From: Asanoa ishikariensis
Lineage (GTDB): Bacteria; Actinomycetota; Actinomycetes; Mycobacteriales; Micromonosporaceae
Assembly: GCF_900107455.1 (NCBI RefSeq)
Contig: NZ_FNQB01000001.1
Location: 1,612,001 to 1,676,000, forward strand
DNA length: 64,000 nt
Direction: 5' to 3'
Positions 42,317 to 52,899 of this stretch are shown here, piece by piece. The notes below the pieces were generated by a model. The model saw nothing but the letters and a program-made list of their open reading frames with translations. It had not been told where the DNA came from and ran no database searches. The position numbers were made by a program, and so were the translations under genes. Positions within the stretch are counted from its first letter, which is position 1. Each line of letters opens with the position of its first letter.

Positions 42317-42949
42317 GTGGCCAACGGCATTGCGCCGGACACCCTGCCGAGTCACCAGCGCCCCCGCCGCCGTCAGTGGCTGGGGCTCGCTGTGGTGATC
42401 GTCGCTGTCGCCGTCGCAACTGTCACCGTCCCGCCGCTGATCACTCCGCACCACGAGCCCCGGCCGGCGGCGCCCTCGTCGTCCTCCCCGCAAGCCGCCG
42501 TGATCGCGGCCACTTCCCCGAGCCCGAGCCCGAGCGCCGCCGCCCCCACGGCCGATGTCAGCCCGTCAGCCCGATTCGTGCCGATCACTGTCGAGGCGGA
42601 GGACCTCGATAACACCTTGACCGGCGGCGCGGCGCCGACCGAGTGCGCCACCTGCCGCGGCGGCGCCCGAGTCCGGTACCTGTGCGTCTCGTGTCAGGTG
42701 GTCGTCCGCGCCACCGTGCCGGTCGCCGGAAAGCGCACCATCACCGTCGTCTACGAGTCCGACGGCTACCGAGCACTCAAGGTGAAGGTCAACAACGACC
42801 CGGCCCGCACCTTCCAGGTCGGCGGCACCGACTGGACGACTCCGCGTTCGTTCCGGTTCACCGCCGAGCTACCGGCCGGCCCGGTGCGGGTGTCGCTCTT
42901 CAACGACGACACCCCTGCCCCCGATGTCGACCAGGTCGTCATCTCCTAG
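42317..42949 (+). CDS. Membrane-anchored protein with C-terminal carbohydrate-binding-like domain
   Basis: A 210-residue protein: a short basic cytoplasmic tail (HQRPRRRQW), one helix (LGLAVVIVAVAVATVTVPPL), a proline/serine/alanine linker of about 50 residues, and a beta-sandwich of the CBM6/35 type (ITVEAEDLDNTLTGGAA, TITVVYESDGYRALKVKV, VSLFNDDTPAPDVDQVVI). A CxxC...CxxC set (ECATCRGG, LCVSCQ) is unusual for this fold. GTG at 42317 with GAGGAG upstream is preferred to an earlier in-frame ATG. It may hold the cell to the same glycan as the neighbouring DUF1996 protein. Confidence 0.72.
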   Translation: MANGIAPDTLPSHQRPRRRQWLGLAVVIVAVAVATVTVPPLITPHHEPRPAAPSSSSPQAAVIAATSPSPSPSAAAPTADVSPSARFVPITVEAEDLDNTLTGGAAPTECATCRGGARVRYLCVSCQVVVRATVPVAGKRTITVVYESDGYRALKVKVNNDPARTFQVGGTDWTTPRSFRFTAELPAGPVRVSLFNDDTPAPDVDQVVIS

Positions 42950-43007
42950 CACTTCAGAATCGATTCCTATAGCGTGCGGCTGCGGGCGAGGGGCGGAGCG
43001 GGCAGTG

Positions 43008-44186
43008 ATGGGTGTCGGGCGCGAGGTCGCCGCTGCGGCGCTGGCCCGGGCCGTGCTGATCGGCCGCGCGGCGGCCACGATCACCGCTGCCGCGGCCGGC
43101 CTCCTACTCGTGCACGACCGCATGCCGGTCATCGCGGTCATCCTTCTGGTCGTGGCGGCGACGGCCGCGCAGCTCGCCGCCCTCGGCCGGTGGCCGGGCC
43201 TGGTCACCCGGCCGTTCGCCGTGATCGCCGTCGACTCGGCGCTGGTGCTCGGGGTGCTCGCCGTCAGCAACGGGAGCGTCGCCTATTTCTGCTATGCCGC
43301 CGGGGCAGGTGCCGTGGCGGGGGTCCTCCTTGGTCTGCGCGCCCTGCCGGTGTGGGCCGCCCACGCCGCGTTGGGCTACGTCGTCATCGCCGGTGTGCTG
43401 CGCCGCACCGAGGCGCCGGTCGAACTCGTGGCCTTCGTGGTCGCATTCCCGATGGCCGGAGCCGTCGCCGGCGTCGGCGCGGCGCTGGCCACCACCGTGT
43501 TGACCAACCAGCTTGAGCTCTCCACCCAGCTCGTCGCCTCCGCGCAACGCTCGGCCGTCGCGTCCGAGCGCGCGCGGCTGGCGCGGGAGCTGCACGACTC
43601 GGTCACCAAGACCCTGCGGGGCGTCTCCCTCGCCGCGCTCGCCCTGCCGTCGGTGCTGCGGCGCCAGCCCGCGTTGGCCGAGCACCTGGCCGGCACGGTC
43701 GTCGCGGGAACCACGGCGGCCGCCCAACAGGCCCGGGAGCTGCTGGAGGAGATGCGGTTCGACGTCGGCAACCTCGCCGCGGGTGTCTACGAGCTGTGCC
43801 AGGCCTGGAGCGCGTCGACCGGCGTCCCCATCCGGGTCTCGGCGGCCACGGTCGACTCGCTCGACTCGGTGTCGTACGAGCTGACCCGGATCCTGCGCGA
43901 GGCACTCGCCAACGTCGCCCGGCACGGCCGCGCCCGGCGGGTCGCCGTCCGGCTCGCCCGGGAGCCGCACGGCCTCCTGCTCGAGATCTCCGACGACGGG
44001 GTCGGTTTCGTCGTGCCGGCCGACCTCGCCGGTCTCCAGACCGCCGGCCACTTCGGCATCGTCGGCATGAACGAGCGAGCGAGGACGGCCGGTGGCGTCC
44101 TGCACATCGCTTCCGCGCCCGGTGCCGGCACCAGGATCACGGTGCGCGTGCCCGAGGACGTGTCCGTCCGATCGGGGAGAGCGTGA
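43008..44186 (+). CDS. Sensor histidine kinase (HisKA_3)
   Basis: A 392-residue kinase. About six hydrophobic segments fill residues 5-165 without a large extracellular loop, so it may sense membrane state. The dimerisation box is ERARLARELHDSVTKTLRGV with His near 196, and the ATPase domain has LTRILREALANVARHGRARR, ISDDGVGF and GHFGIVGMNERARTAGG. It pairs with the response regulator whose ATG overlaps its stop region (TGATG). Start ATG 43008 has a GCGGAG element upstream. GTG at 43005 is equally possible. Confidence 0.92.
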   Translation: MGVGREVAAAALARAVLIGRAAATITAAAAGLLLVHDRMPVIAVILLVVAATAAQLAALGRWPGLVTRPFAVIAVDSALVLGVLAVSNGSVAYFCYAAGAGAVAGVLLGLRALPVWAAHAALGYVVIAGVLRRTEAPVELVAFVVAFPMAGAVAGVGAALATTVLTNQLELSTQLVASAQRSAVASERARLARELHDSVTKTLRGVSLAALALPSVLRRQPALAEHLAGTVVAGTTAAAQQARELLEEMRFDVGNLAAGVYELCQAWSASTGVPIRVSAATVDSLDSVSYELTRILREALANVARHGRARRVAVRLAREPHGLLLEISDDGVGFVVPADLAGLQTAGHFGIVGMNERARTAGGVLHIASAPGAGTRITVRVPEDVSVRSGRA

Positions 44187-44836
44187 TGACACAAGCCCCG
44201 GCAGCCACGATCGACGTCCTGGTCGTCGACGACAACCCGATCATGCGGAGCGCCCTGCGCGGGATCCTCGCGGCCGACGACCGGATCCGGGTCGTGGGGG
44301 AGGCCGCGAACGGCCGTGAGGCGTTGGCCCTGGCCAAGCGGCTGCGGCCCGCGGTCACGTTGCTGGACCATCGAATGCCGATCGCCGACGGGTTGTCGGT
44401 CGTCGGCGAGCTGGGCCAACATTCCGCCGTGCTGGCCCTTACCAGCTCCGACGATCCGCAGACCATCGGCGACATGCTGCAGGGAGGAGCGCGGGGCTAC
44501 CTGGTGCATGGCGAGTTCGAGCCAGGCGACCTGCTGCGCGCCGTGCACGAGGTCGTCGGTGGTCGTGGCTGGCTCTCCCCGATCGCCGCGTCCGTGGCCG
44601 TGTCGATGACCCGCGCGCAGACCCCCCGGCGCGTCAACCCGGCATACAACAGCCTCACCGAGCGTGAGCTGCAAGTGGTGAACCTGCTGTGTCAGGGCCT
44701 GTCCAACGCCGCGATCGCGCAAGAGCTCTGGCTCACCGAGAAGACGGTGAAGAACCACCTGAACCACATCTTCGCCAAGCTCGGCGTGCGCAGCCGCACG
44801 GAGGCCGTCGTCCGCTGGACCGCGGAACAGCCGTGA
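44186..44836 (+). CDS. Response regulator (NarL/FixJ family)
   Basis: A 216-residue regulator. The receiver has VLVVDDNPIMRSAL, the phospho-acceptor in VTLLDHRMP (Asp near 61) and LTSSDDPQTIG. GYLVHGEFEPGDLL has histidine where most receivers carry the conserved lysine (LxKG), an oddity that could change signalling. The LuxR HTH is SLTERELQVVNLLCQGLSNA and TVKNHLNHIFAKLGVRSR. Partner of the adjacent kinase. A strong terminator follows 12 bases after the stop. Confidence 0.92.
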   Translation: MTQAPAATIDVLVVDDNPIMRSALRGILAADDRIRVVGEAANGREALALAKRLRPAVTLLDHRMPIADGLSVVGELGQHSAVLALTSSDDPQTIGDMLQGGARGYLVHGEFEPGDLLRAVHEVVGGRGWLSPIAASVAVSMTRAQTPRRVNPAYNSLTERELQVVNLLCQGLSNAAIAQELWLTEKTVKNHLNHIFAKLGVRSRTEAVVRWTAEQP

Positions 44837-44848
44837 GGTCGCCTGAAC

Positions 44849-44886
44849 GGCGAAAGCCCGCCCCCGGATGGGGACGGGCTTTCGCC
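44849..44886. terminator. Strong bidirectional terminator
   Basis: GGCGAAAGCCCG and CGGGCTTTCGCC form perfect 12-base arms with a further CCCC/GGGG inside and a 4-5-base loop. It sits between the convergent regulator and subtilase genes, so it can stop transcription from both sides. Moderately T-rich flanks (ATTCTG). Confidence 0.85.
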
Positions 44887-44899
44887 ATTCTGTGGGAAC

Positions 44900-47800
44900 T
44901 CAGCCGGTTACCGCACCGATCAGCACGTTGCTGCGCCCGACGACCGAGCCCTCGTCGGTGACGATCCGCAGCTCGCCCAGGAGTTGCCGGCCGGCGGGCG
45001 GAACGGACTGCGCCGTGACCGTGCCGCTGATCGACGTGGAGCCGCCGTACACGAGGTCGACCACGGTGTCCGGGGCGGACACCGCTCCGAGCGACGCGGC
45101 GTAGAACACGTCGCGGTAGTCGTACTCCGTGGTTCCGGCAGGAACCGCGTAGCCGGCCACCTCTACCTCGTAGACGCCGGGCTCCGGGTCGACGATCGAG
45201 ACCGCCTCCTCCGAGTCGCCGTCGGCGTCCTGGCCGACGACCGCACCGTTGAGCCGGACCGTGAGGTCGAGGTCGGCACCCTGGTCACTCGGATTGCCGA
45301 TCGCGACGTCGAGCCGGGACGCCCCGGCGGGCACGGTCACCTCGTACGTCTGGAGCTCGTTCTCGGCGATGCTCGGCCGGCTCACCATCGCGCTGCCGAG
45401 CGGACCTCCCTGACCCGAGACCCGAACCGGCCCGAACACGTTCTGGACCTGCCACGTGACCGGGGTGGCCACTCCGGCCGCCACGGACGGCAGCTCGACA
45501 TCGGCCGGGTCCACCGCGACACCCTGGATGCGCGCGGTGAGCTGGAACGGGTTCTCCAGCGTCGGTGACGTCCGACGGGCCTCGACCTCGAGCTCCCAGA
45601 TCCCCGGGATCGGGTTCTCGTAGGACCGCTCCTCCGGCTTGCAGACATTGGGATCGGAGAAGTTGGTGTAGCAGAAGGGACTGCCGGTGTCTTCCGCCGG
45701 CACACCCCACGGGTTGATCGCGATGAACCGGGTCTGCGATCCCGTCGCGATGCCCGAGAGGTTGACCTGCAACGCCTTCGTGCCCTCGGGCACGGCGACG
45801 AAGTAGGACGTGTAGCCGTTCCGGTCGACCGACCCGCTCGTGGAGTAGCGGAACTCCTTCTTCGTCGGCACGTTGGCGATCACCACGGTGTTGAGGAACT
45901 CGAAGTCGACGACCGGCGTCTTCGGGTCGTCGACCTGCATGATCGCGCTGTGCACGCCCTCGCCACCGCGGGTCTCGACGGTGAACGTCGCCGTCTTGTT
46001 GAGCGGCAGGATCAGGTTCTTCGGCGCGTTGCGGAAGAACCCGTCGTCACCGACCCAGCGGACGGCGTGCTTGATGTCGCCCTTCGGGCCGGAGGTGCGG
46101 GTGACCTTCACCGTGTACGACTTCTTGTCGTTGGGCCGCTGCCCGCCCTCGCTGGGCGCGCACCGGTTGTAGATGCCATCGCCCTTGTCCGGCGTGGCCA
46201 GGGAGTCGGAGAGCGGCGTGCACACGGGTGCGTGCACGTCGTACGTCCGTGTCTCCAGCGGGCCCTGGGCCAGCAGGTCCCACGCGCCCGGCACGTCGAG
46301 CTGGCCGTTGCCCTGCGCGTACGCGGGAACGCCGTCGATCCACGCCGCGGAGGACGAGACCGCCCGGCGCAGCGCGGCGGGGGTCACCGTTTGACCGGTC
46401 GCCTTCGCCGCGGACAGCAGCAGCGCGACACCGCCGGCCGTCTGCGGCGACGCCATCGACGTACCGTTGATCATCTGGTAGCCCGGCGGCAACGGGTAGC
46501 CCGCGTCCGCCACCGGAATGCCCGGCTGCCACAGCGGAGTGGTGGAGATCGCGGAGCCGGGCGCGGAGATGGTCGGCTTGAGGCCACCATCCTCACTCGG
46601 TCCGCGGGACGAGAAGTTGAACAGCTGGTTCGGGGTGCGCGTGACGGACCCGTAGTTGGCCAGCCAGGTCTCCTTGCTGATGCTCGCAGCCACGCTGATC
46701 ACATCGTCCGCGACGCTGGGGTCGCCGACGGTGTTGACGCCAGGGCCGCTGTTGCCGGCCGAGAAGACGAGCTGAACGCCGTAGTCGTTGATCAACCGCT
46801 GGTAGAGCTGACCACGGGCGTTGTTGCCGTCGTTGAGCGACGGCAGGCCGCCGATCGACATGTTGACGACGTCGACGTGCCGGTTGACGACGAGATCGAC
46901 CATGCCGTCGGTCAACGCCGCCGCGCTGCAGCCGCCGCCCCAGGTGCAGGCGCGGGCCGACACCAGCTTCGCGCCGGGCGCCTGCCCGTCGAGGTTGTCG
47001 TTGCCGAACATGTTGTTGGCGGCCGTGATGCCCGCGACGTGCGAACCGTGCTGGTCCTCGATGATGCCGATGTTGACGAAGTCGGTCGCCGCGGGCCCGC
47101 CAATCGGGGTGGCGTCGACGTCCTCGCGGTATTCGACGACGAACGGCATCTGCTCCCGCACCGCGGTGGCGGGGTTGTCGGTGCCGAAGTGTCCGACCTG
47201 GAAGTTCTCACCGTACGGCCGCATCGCGCCGCCGTCGTTGGTGAAGTCGCGGTCCTGGTTGGCGTCGACCCAGACGTCGTGGCTCACCGGGTCGTAGAGC
47301 ACGCCGAACAGATCGGCCCTGTCACCGTCGCGGTTGACGTCGCCGCCGGGCGCACTTGCGGCCGTGATGTTCTCGTTGAACCGGTTGACCTTGAAGGCGC
47401 CGGCCCGGGGCGCCGTCCACTGCTGGCCCTGGTAGGTGAACGACGGGCCCGCGACGTTTGTCACCATCGCCCGCCAGGTGCCGTCACCGTCGAAGACCGG
47501 GTCGGTCGCGGTGAACCAGTCGACGATCTTCCGCTCGCCGGTGGACGTGGTCTGCAGCGCCGGGTTGTCGAGGTCGACGCCGGCGTCCATGATGCCGATC
47601 GTGACCCCGCGGCCGTCCCACTGCGGGTGCGCTTCCTTGAACGCGACCGACCCGGTCTCGGCGGTCGGCATGTACGGGTTGGCGGCGGGCGTGTCGGCAC
47701 CGGGCGGCCCGACCGTCACCGCCTGCGCCGCGATCTGGGCGCGTGCGGCCGTGGGCTCCGGCTCGGGCATCGGGATGATCTCGTCGAGATCGACCGCCGC

Positions 47801-48175
47801 GACACCCGGCAACCTGGCGGCGTTGAGAACCGAGTTGGTGGGCACGCTGGCCCGGACGTAGCCGACCGAGTCGACCCGCTTCGCGACCGTCGCACCGAGC
47901 TTCTTCAGGCCGGCGGCCACATCCGCCGATTCGCCCTTGTCGGTGGCGACGATCAGCATCACGGACCTCGCGCGCTTGGCTTTTGCCTCTGCCAACAGCT
48001 CGAGGTCGTGGGCGCCGAGTGTGTCCACGCTGCTCTGCTTGAGAGCGTGGCCGTCGGCGCCGGGATCGGCGCTGGCGGCCGGCGTGCCGACGGCGAGCGT
48101 CGACAGGCCGGTCGCCAACACGGTCGCTAGGAGTCCGGCGAACACTCGCCGTCTCTGGTTCTGGGGGTAGGTCAC
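44900..48175 (-). CDS. Secreted S8 family serine peptidase (subtilase)
   Basis: A 1091-residue exported protease. After the signal peptide (RRRVFAGLLATVLATGLSTL, ending AASADPG) comes an I9-like propeptide (residues about 60-130), then the catalytic domain with Asp197 in GIMDAGVD, His376 in DQHGSHVAG and Ser573 in GTSMASPQ. The oxyanion Asn is in FSAGNSGPG. An insertion of about 130 residues lies between Asp and His. The remaining 500 residues are beta-sandwich domains, one like a pre-peptidase C-terminal domain (ADLDLTVRLNGAVVGQDADG). GTG at 48175 with GGAGGAA seven bases upstream is the start. The upstream frame is not needed. Confidence 0.93.
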   Translation of the reverse strand: MTYPQNQRRRVFAGLLATVLATGLSTLAVGTPAASADPGADGHALKQSSVDTLGAHDLELLAEAKAKRARSVMLIVATDKGESADVAAGLKKLGATVAKRVDSVGYVRASVPTNSVLNAARLPGVAAVDLDEIIPMPEPEPTAARAQIAAQAVTVGPPGADTPAANPYMPTAETGSVAFKEAHPQWDGRGVTIGIMDAGVDLDNPALQTTSTGERKIVDWFTATDPVFDGDGTWRAMVTNVAGPSFTYQGQQWTAPRAGAFKVNRFNENITAASAPGGDVNRDGDRADLFGVLYDPVSHDVWVDANQDRDFTNDGGAMRPYGENFQVGHFGTDNPATAVREQMPFVVEYREDVDATPIGGPAATDFVNIGIIEDQHGSHVAGITAANNMFGNDNLDGQAPGAKLVSARACTWGGGCSAAALTDGMVDLVVNRHVDVVNMSIGGLPSLNDGNNARGQLYQRLINDYGVQLVFSAGNSGPGVNTVGDPSVADDVISVAASISKETWLANYGSVTRTPNQLFNFSSRGPSEDGGLKPTISAPGSAISTTPLWQPGIPVADAGYPLPPGYQMINGTSMASPQTAGGVALLLSAAKATGQTVTPAALRRAVSSSAAWIDGVPAYAQGNGQLDVPGAWDLLAQGPLETRTYDVHAPVCTPLSDSLATPDKGDGIYNRCAPSEGGQRPNDKKSYTVKVTRTSGPKGDIKHAVRWVGDDGFFRNAPKNLILPLNKTATFTVETRGGEGVHSAIMQVDDPKTPVVDFEFLNTVVIANVPTKKEFRYSTSGSVDRNGYTSYFVAVPEGTKALQVNLSGIATGSQTRFIAINPWGVPAEDTGSPFCYTNFSDPNVCKPEERSYENPIPGIWELEVEARRTSPTLENPFQLTARIQGVAVDPADVELPSVAAGVATPVTWQVQNVFGPVRVSGQGGPLGSAMVSRPSIAENELQTYEVTVPAGASRLDVAIGNPSDQGADLDLTVRLNGAVVGQDADGDSEEAVSIVDPEPGVYEVEVAGYAVPAGTTEYDYRDVFYAASLGAVSAPDTVVDLVYGGSTSISGTVTAQSVPPAGRQLLGELRIVTDEGSVVGRSNVLIGAVTG

Positions 48176-48314
48176 GTCTGGTTCCTCCGAGGGGGAGAAC
48201 GCCCTGCAACGCAGGGGGCGTGTGACGCATCTTTCGCTCTTCGAGCGATTGCTGTCACTACCAGGTTTTTCGTCGTGACGGTCTCGTGACCTTAGCTTCG
48301 TGCCATCCGCACTA

Positions 48315-49583
<1,269 letters not shown>

Positions 49584-49598
49584 GAAGTCTCCAGCCTC

Positions 49599-50207
49599 TC
49601 AGGATTGACGGGGGCGAAGCTCGCCACCGAGCGCCGCGAGCCTGCGCAGCGTGTAATCGGCGGCGTCGAAGGCGGTGCAGCCGTGATAGATCCGGCCGTG
49701 GTCGTCGAACAGCCGGCCGATGAACTCGCGCTCGCCGACCTCGTCGGCGGTCCACCGGTCCCAGAGCACGCGCCGCACCGCCTCCACGGCATCGGTGGCC
49801 GGGTCCTGGAAGACGATCTCGTAGCCCTGGTCGCGAAGAACGTCGATCAGGTGCTGCGCCGCCTTGGCCTCCATGCCGTCGGCGAGCACTCCGTCGTCGT
49901 ACACGATGCCGGGAAAGTCGATCGGAGCCCACGCGAAGTCGGCGGGACGCATGAACTGAAAGACGAACGTCCGGCGCAGCACTTCCTGCACGTGCTCGGC
50001 CAGCAGCGCGCGCCGACCCTGCCCGGGCCGGCGGCTCTCCCAGACCCGGAGCTCCTGAGCCCGGTCGGGATCCCAGCCCGCCATGCCGCCGACCAGGACG
50101 TCCGGCTCGGGAAACTCCGCGTACCGCAACCGCCACATGCTGACGGTCTTGGCCTCGACTCCGAACATCGCCGCGATATCGCCGACGCTGAGCATCTCTT
50201 TCACCAT
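49599..50207 (-). CDS. HTH-domain protein upstream of ino1
   Basis: A 202-residue protein. Residues 1-60 form a MerR/excisionase-like winged helix (EMLSVGDIAAMFGVEAKTVS, MWRLRYAEFPEPDVLVGGMA, WDPDRAQELRVWESRR). The C-terminal 130 residues (FAWAPIDFPGIVYDDGVLAD and so on) are soluble and unrecognised, perhaps a ligand domain. ATG at 50207 has GGGAGGG upstream, better than an earlier start at 50276. It probably regulates its own operon, which includes ino1, through the repeats at 50241-50291. Confidence 0.72.
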   Translation of the reverse strand: MVKEMLSVGDIAAMFGVEAKTVSMWRLRYAEFPEPDVLVGGMAGWDPDRAQELRVWESRRPGQGRRALLAEHVQEVLRRTFVFQFMRPADFAWAPIDFPGIVYDDGVLADGMEAKAAQHLIDVLRDQGYEIVFQDPATDAVEAVRRVLWDRWTADEVGEREFIGRLFDDHGRIYHGCTAFDAADYTLRRLAALGGELRPRQS

Positions 50208-50240
50208 GCCGGTTCCCTCCCGCAGGTTCGTAGAACCCCA

Positions 50241-50291
50241 TCTACAAACTAACGGCACCCGCCCACAGTTTGTCAACCATGGTCTACAAAC
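50241..50291 (-). promoter_or_regulatory. Promoter and candidate operator of the HTH-ino1 operon
   Basis: On the minus strand a consensus TTGACA (complement of 50271-50276) is followed 18 bases later by TTAGTT. The promoter is bracketed by two identical direct repeats, GTTTGTAGA (complements of 50241-50249 and 50283-50291), 42 bases or four helical turns apart, and the arm AGTTTGT also appears inverted at 50267-50273. The symmetry suggests binding by the HTH protein and looping. Not tested. Confidence 0.5.
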
Positions 50292-50327
50292 CGCTGCCGC
50301 CGTGGTGGCGTGAGGTAGACCTTGGGC

Positions 50328-51623
50328 ATGGAAACCGAGGGTGGGCGTAAGGGCCCGGACCGGCGCGGCTCGGCCGTCTTCGCCGGTGCGATCGGCGCGC
50401 TCGGCGGCGCGGCGCTCACGGCTGGTTGGGGCACCACCGCGATCGTCATCGGCACGGTGGTCGGCGCCGTCGCGCTCGCGGCCGCCGACGTGGTCGCCCG
50501 GACCCTCCAGAAGCCCGGCGAGATTCCGGCGCTCTGGTCCCGCATCGTCATGAGCGCCGCGCTCGTCGCGCCGCTCGGCTGGCTGGTGGGACGGCTGACC
50601 GGGCTAGGCCCGATCGTCGTCGGCGTGCTCGCCGGGGCGCTCGTCGGACTGCTCGGCATCCGTCCGCACAAGGTCGTACTCGGCCCGCTGCTCGGTGCCG
50701 GCATCGGTTGGGCCCTGGGTGCGATCTGGGGCGACGTGCCGGCCGCGGTGGTGGCCGCCGTGACGGTGGTCGTCTTCCGTACCGCGTCGGCTCTGATCTT
50801 CCGCAACGCCCAGGTGAGCCTGCTCGCCGAGGACGTCGATCCGGCGGACCTGCCGTTCGTCGTGCCGCTCGAGGCCCGCACCCGCTACGTCGGCACCGGC
50901 TACGTGCGCGAGCTGGCAACCGTCATCGGCGGCGAATACCACCCCGCCACCCCCGACATCGGCATCGTCGCCAGCCTCGACGATCTGGCCGGCCCGGCGT
51001 TCGCTCCGGGCGAGGTGGATCCGCGGGTACGGGAGTTCTACGAGCACACGACCCGCTTCACTCTCGACATCGTGCCGGAGTGGCGGCTGTGGGTGCGCCC
51101 CGGCTACCTGCTCTACCGCACGCTGGTCGCGCGGCCGCTCGGCCAGGCCAACGTGCCGATGAACCAGCGCGAAACCCAACGCGGCATCCTGAGCCGGATC
51201 GACACGATCACGCGCCCGGAGGACGCGACGGTCAGCGTCCGGGGGTGGATCCGTTCGTTCGCGGACACCGACGAGCCGATCTACGTCGGCATCTACACCA
51301 CCTATCGACACGAAGACAGGGGGTACGTGAGCGTCGGCTTTCCGTTGCCCCAAGCGAGCTTCACGGCGACGCTGGAGCCCCGGCCCCGTCCCGACGGCGG
51401 GCTGACGTTGAGCAGCCGAGGGCAGGGCGACCAGCCTGGCCACTATCTGACCTATGTGGACGCGACCACCCGACGGCTGACGGCATTGAGCGTCCACGGT
51501 TTCGCGGAGCGGCTAGACGTCTTCGTCACCGCGGACGGGGACCTGGTCGCGGAGCACGCCTTCAGCGTCTTCGGCCTACCGTTCCTGGTCCTCCACTACC
51601 GCATGCACCGCAAACCCGCCTGA
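50328..51623 (+). CDS. Uncharacterised membrane protein
   Basis: A 431-residue protein with no family I recognise. Residues about 18-150 hold four to five glycine/alanine-rich helices ([36 protein letters not shown]). The remaining 280 residues are soluble and rich in aromatic residues and arginine ([40 protein letters not shown]). ATG at 50328 follows a GAGGTAG element. It diverges from the HTH gene and its end overlaps the convergent MFS gene by 28 bases. It may be a polymer- or lipid-modifying protein, but nothing in the sequence says so. Confidence 0.75.
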   Translation: METEGGRKGPDRRGSAVFAGAIGALGGAALTAGWGTTAIVIGTVVGAVALAAADVVARTLQKPGEIPALWSRIVMSAALVAPLGWLVGRLTGLGPIVVGVLAGALVGLLGIRPHKVVLGPLLGAGIGWALGAIWGDVPAAVVAAVTVVVFRTASALIFRNAQVSLLAEDVDPADLPFVVPLEARTRYVGTGYVRELATVIGGEYHPATPDIGIVASLDDLAGPAFAPGEVDPRVREFYEHTTRFTLDIVPEWRLWVRPGYLLYRTLVARPLGQANVPMNQRETQRGILSRIDTITRPEDATVSVRGWIRSFADTDEPIYVGIYTTYRHEDRGYVSVGFPLPQASFTATLEPRPRPDGGLTLSSRGQGDQPGHYLTYVDATTRRLTALSVHGFAERLDVFVTADGDLVAEHAFSVFGLPFLVLHYRMHRKPA

Positions 51624-52843
51624 CGGCGGACGAGCCTCAGGGTTGCCAGGCCGGTGACCAGAAAGAGCGCGGCCAGCGCCGCCCATCCGGCCGTTCCGTG
51701 CTCGATCGCCGTGGTGGTTACGACCAATGGTGCGAGCATGCTGCCCACGGCCATGCCGGTCTGGTTGACACCTTGGTAGGCGCCGGCGTTGGCCGGGTCG
51801 GCGAGCTCGAAGGCGAGCGTCCAACCGCCGGCCTCGGCGAGGATCTCGGCGAAGCTGTGCGCGATGGTCGCGAGCGTCAACGCCACAACCATGGCTGCGA
51901 CAGCGCCGTGGGCGGCCGCCGCGTAGAGCCCACAGGCCACCGCGAGCAACGTGCCGGCTTGGGCGACCGCCCGTCCCGCCGAGTGGAGGGTGTTCGCACC
52001 GCGCGCCGCCCGGACTTGCAGCAGGGAAACGATGACGGTGTTCAACGCCAGGAGCGCGGGCACGGTCACCGTTGGGGCCTTGGTCCAACCAGCGACCCAC
52101 AGCGGTACCCCCACCGTCAGCATGCCGAACTGCATGGTCATGACGGCATAGAGGCAGGTCGCCACCAGATAGGTGCGGTCGAGGAACGGCGACCGGCCCC
52201 GAGCCCGTCTCTGGGGGCCGTCGACGGGCTCGGCGATGCCGCGTACTCGACTCAGCGGGAACGCGGAAACGAGCAGCAGCGCGGATGTGGTGAGCATCGC
52301 CAGCACGTACGCCGGTGTCGTGCCGATCGCGAGGGCGACGGCCGCTAGCGCGGTTCCCGCGGCGATGGAGACGTTGGTGACCACGCGCAGCCGAGCGCGT
52401 ACCTCGACGCGGTCCCGCCCGGTGAAGGACTCCGCGATCATCGTCGCCAGCGCGGTGCGCTGCATGGCCTGCTGGCCAACCGCGGCGCACGCGACGATCA
52501 CGAAGGCCGATGGCGTGCGGACAAGAAGATATGAAGCCAGCGCCAAGCCCTGGCCGACGGTCACGGCCAACAACACCCTGCGGGCGCCGAATGTACGGGC
52601 TAGGTAGCCTGCGCCCAGCGCGGCGCCGACGGCGGCGGCGCCGGCGATCGTCAGGCCGTATCCGACGGTGGTCGCGGTGAAGCCGGCGACCCGGGTGAAG
52701 AACAGCACGCTGACGCTGAAGAAGACCCCCTTGGACAGGGAGGCGGCCACGGTCGCCCAGGTCAGCGCGCGGGCGACCGGGTCGACCGGACCCAGGTAGC
52801 GGCGGATCCCTTTGGCCACGCGGCTTTTTTCGGCAAGGTACAC
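51596..52843 (-). CDS. MFS transporter
   Basis: About 415 residues with 12 predicted helices. [20 protein letters not shown] is the conserved loop 2-3 motif, [19 protein letters not shown] and [20 protein letters not shown] are other landmarks. The start is uncertain: GTG at 52843 (used), GTG at 52819 or ATG at 52891. It lies back-to-back with the ArsR-type regulator at 52900, so it is probably the drug or metabolite exporter that this regulator controls. The 3' end overlaps the convergent gene by 28 bases. Confidence 0.88.
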   Translation of the reverse strand: MYLAEKSRVAKGIRRYLGPVDPVARALTWATVAASLSKGVFFSVSVLFFTRVAGFTATTVGYGLTIAGAAAVGAALGAGYLARTFGARRVLLAVTVGQGLALASYLLVRTPSAFVIVACAAVGQQAMQRTALATMIAESFTGRDRVEVRARLRVVTNVSIAAGTALAAVALAIGTTPAYVLAMLTTSALLLVSAFPLSRVRGIAEPVDGPQRRARGRSPFLDRTYLVATCLYAVMTMQFGMLTVGVPLWVAGWTKAPTVTVPALLALNTVIVSLLQVRAARGANTLHSAGRAVAQAGTLLAVACGLYAAAAHGAVAAMVVALTLATIAHSFAEILAEAGGWTLAFELADPANAGAYQGVNQTGMAVGSMLAPLVVTTTAIEHGTAGWAALAALFLVTGLATLRLVRRQAGLRCMR

Positions 52844-52899
52844 GCCGACAGTTGACTCAGCGGCCGGGCACCGACGCCACCGATGTAGCATTTTGCTTC

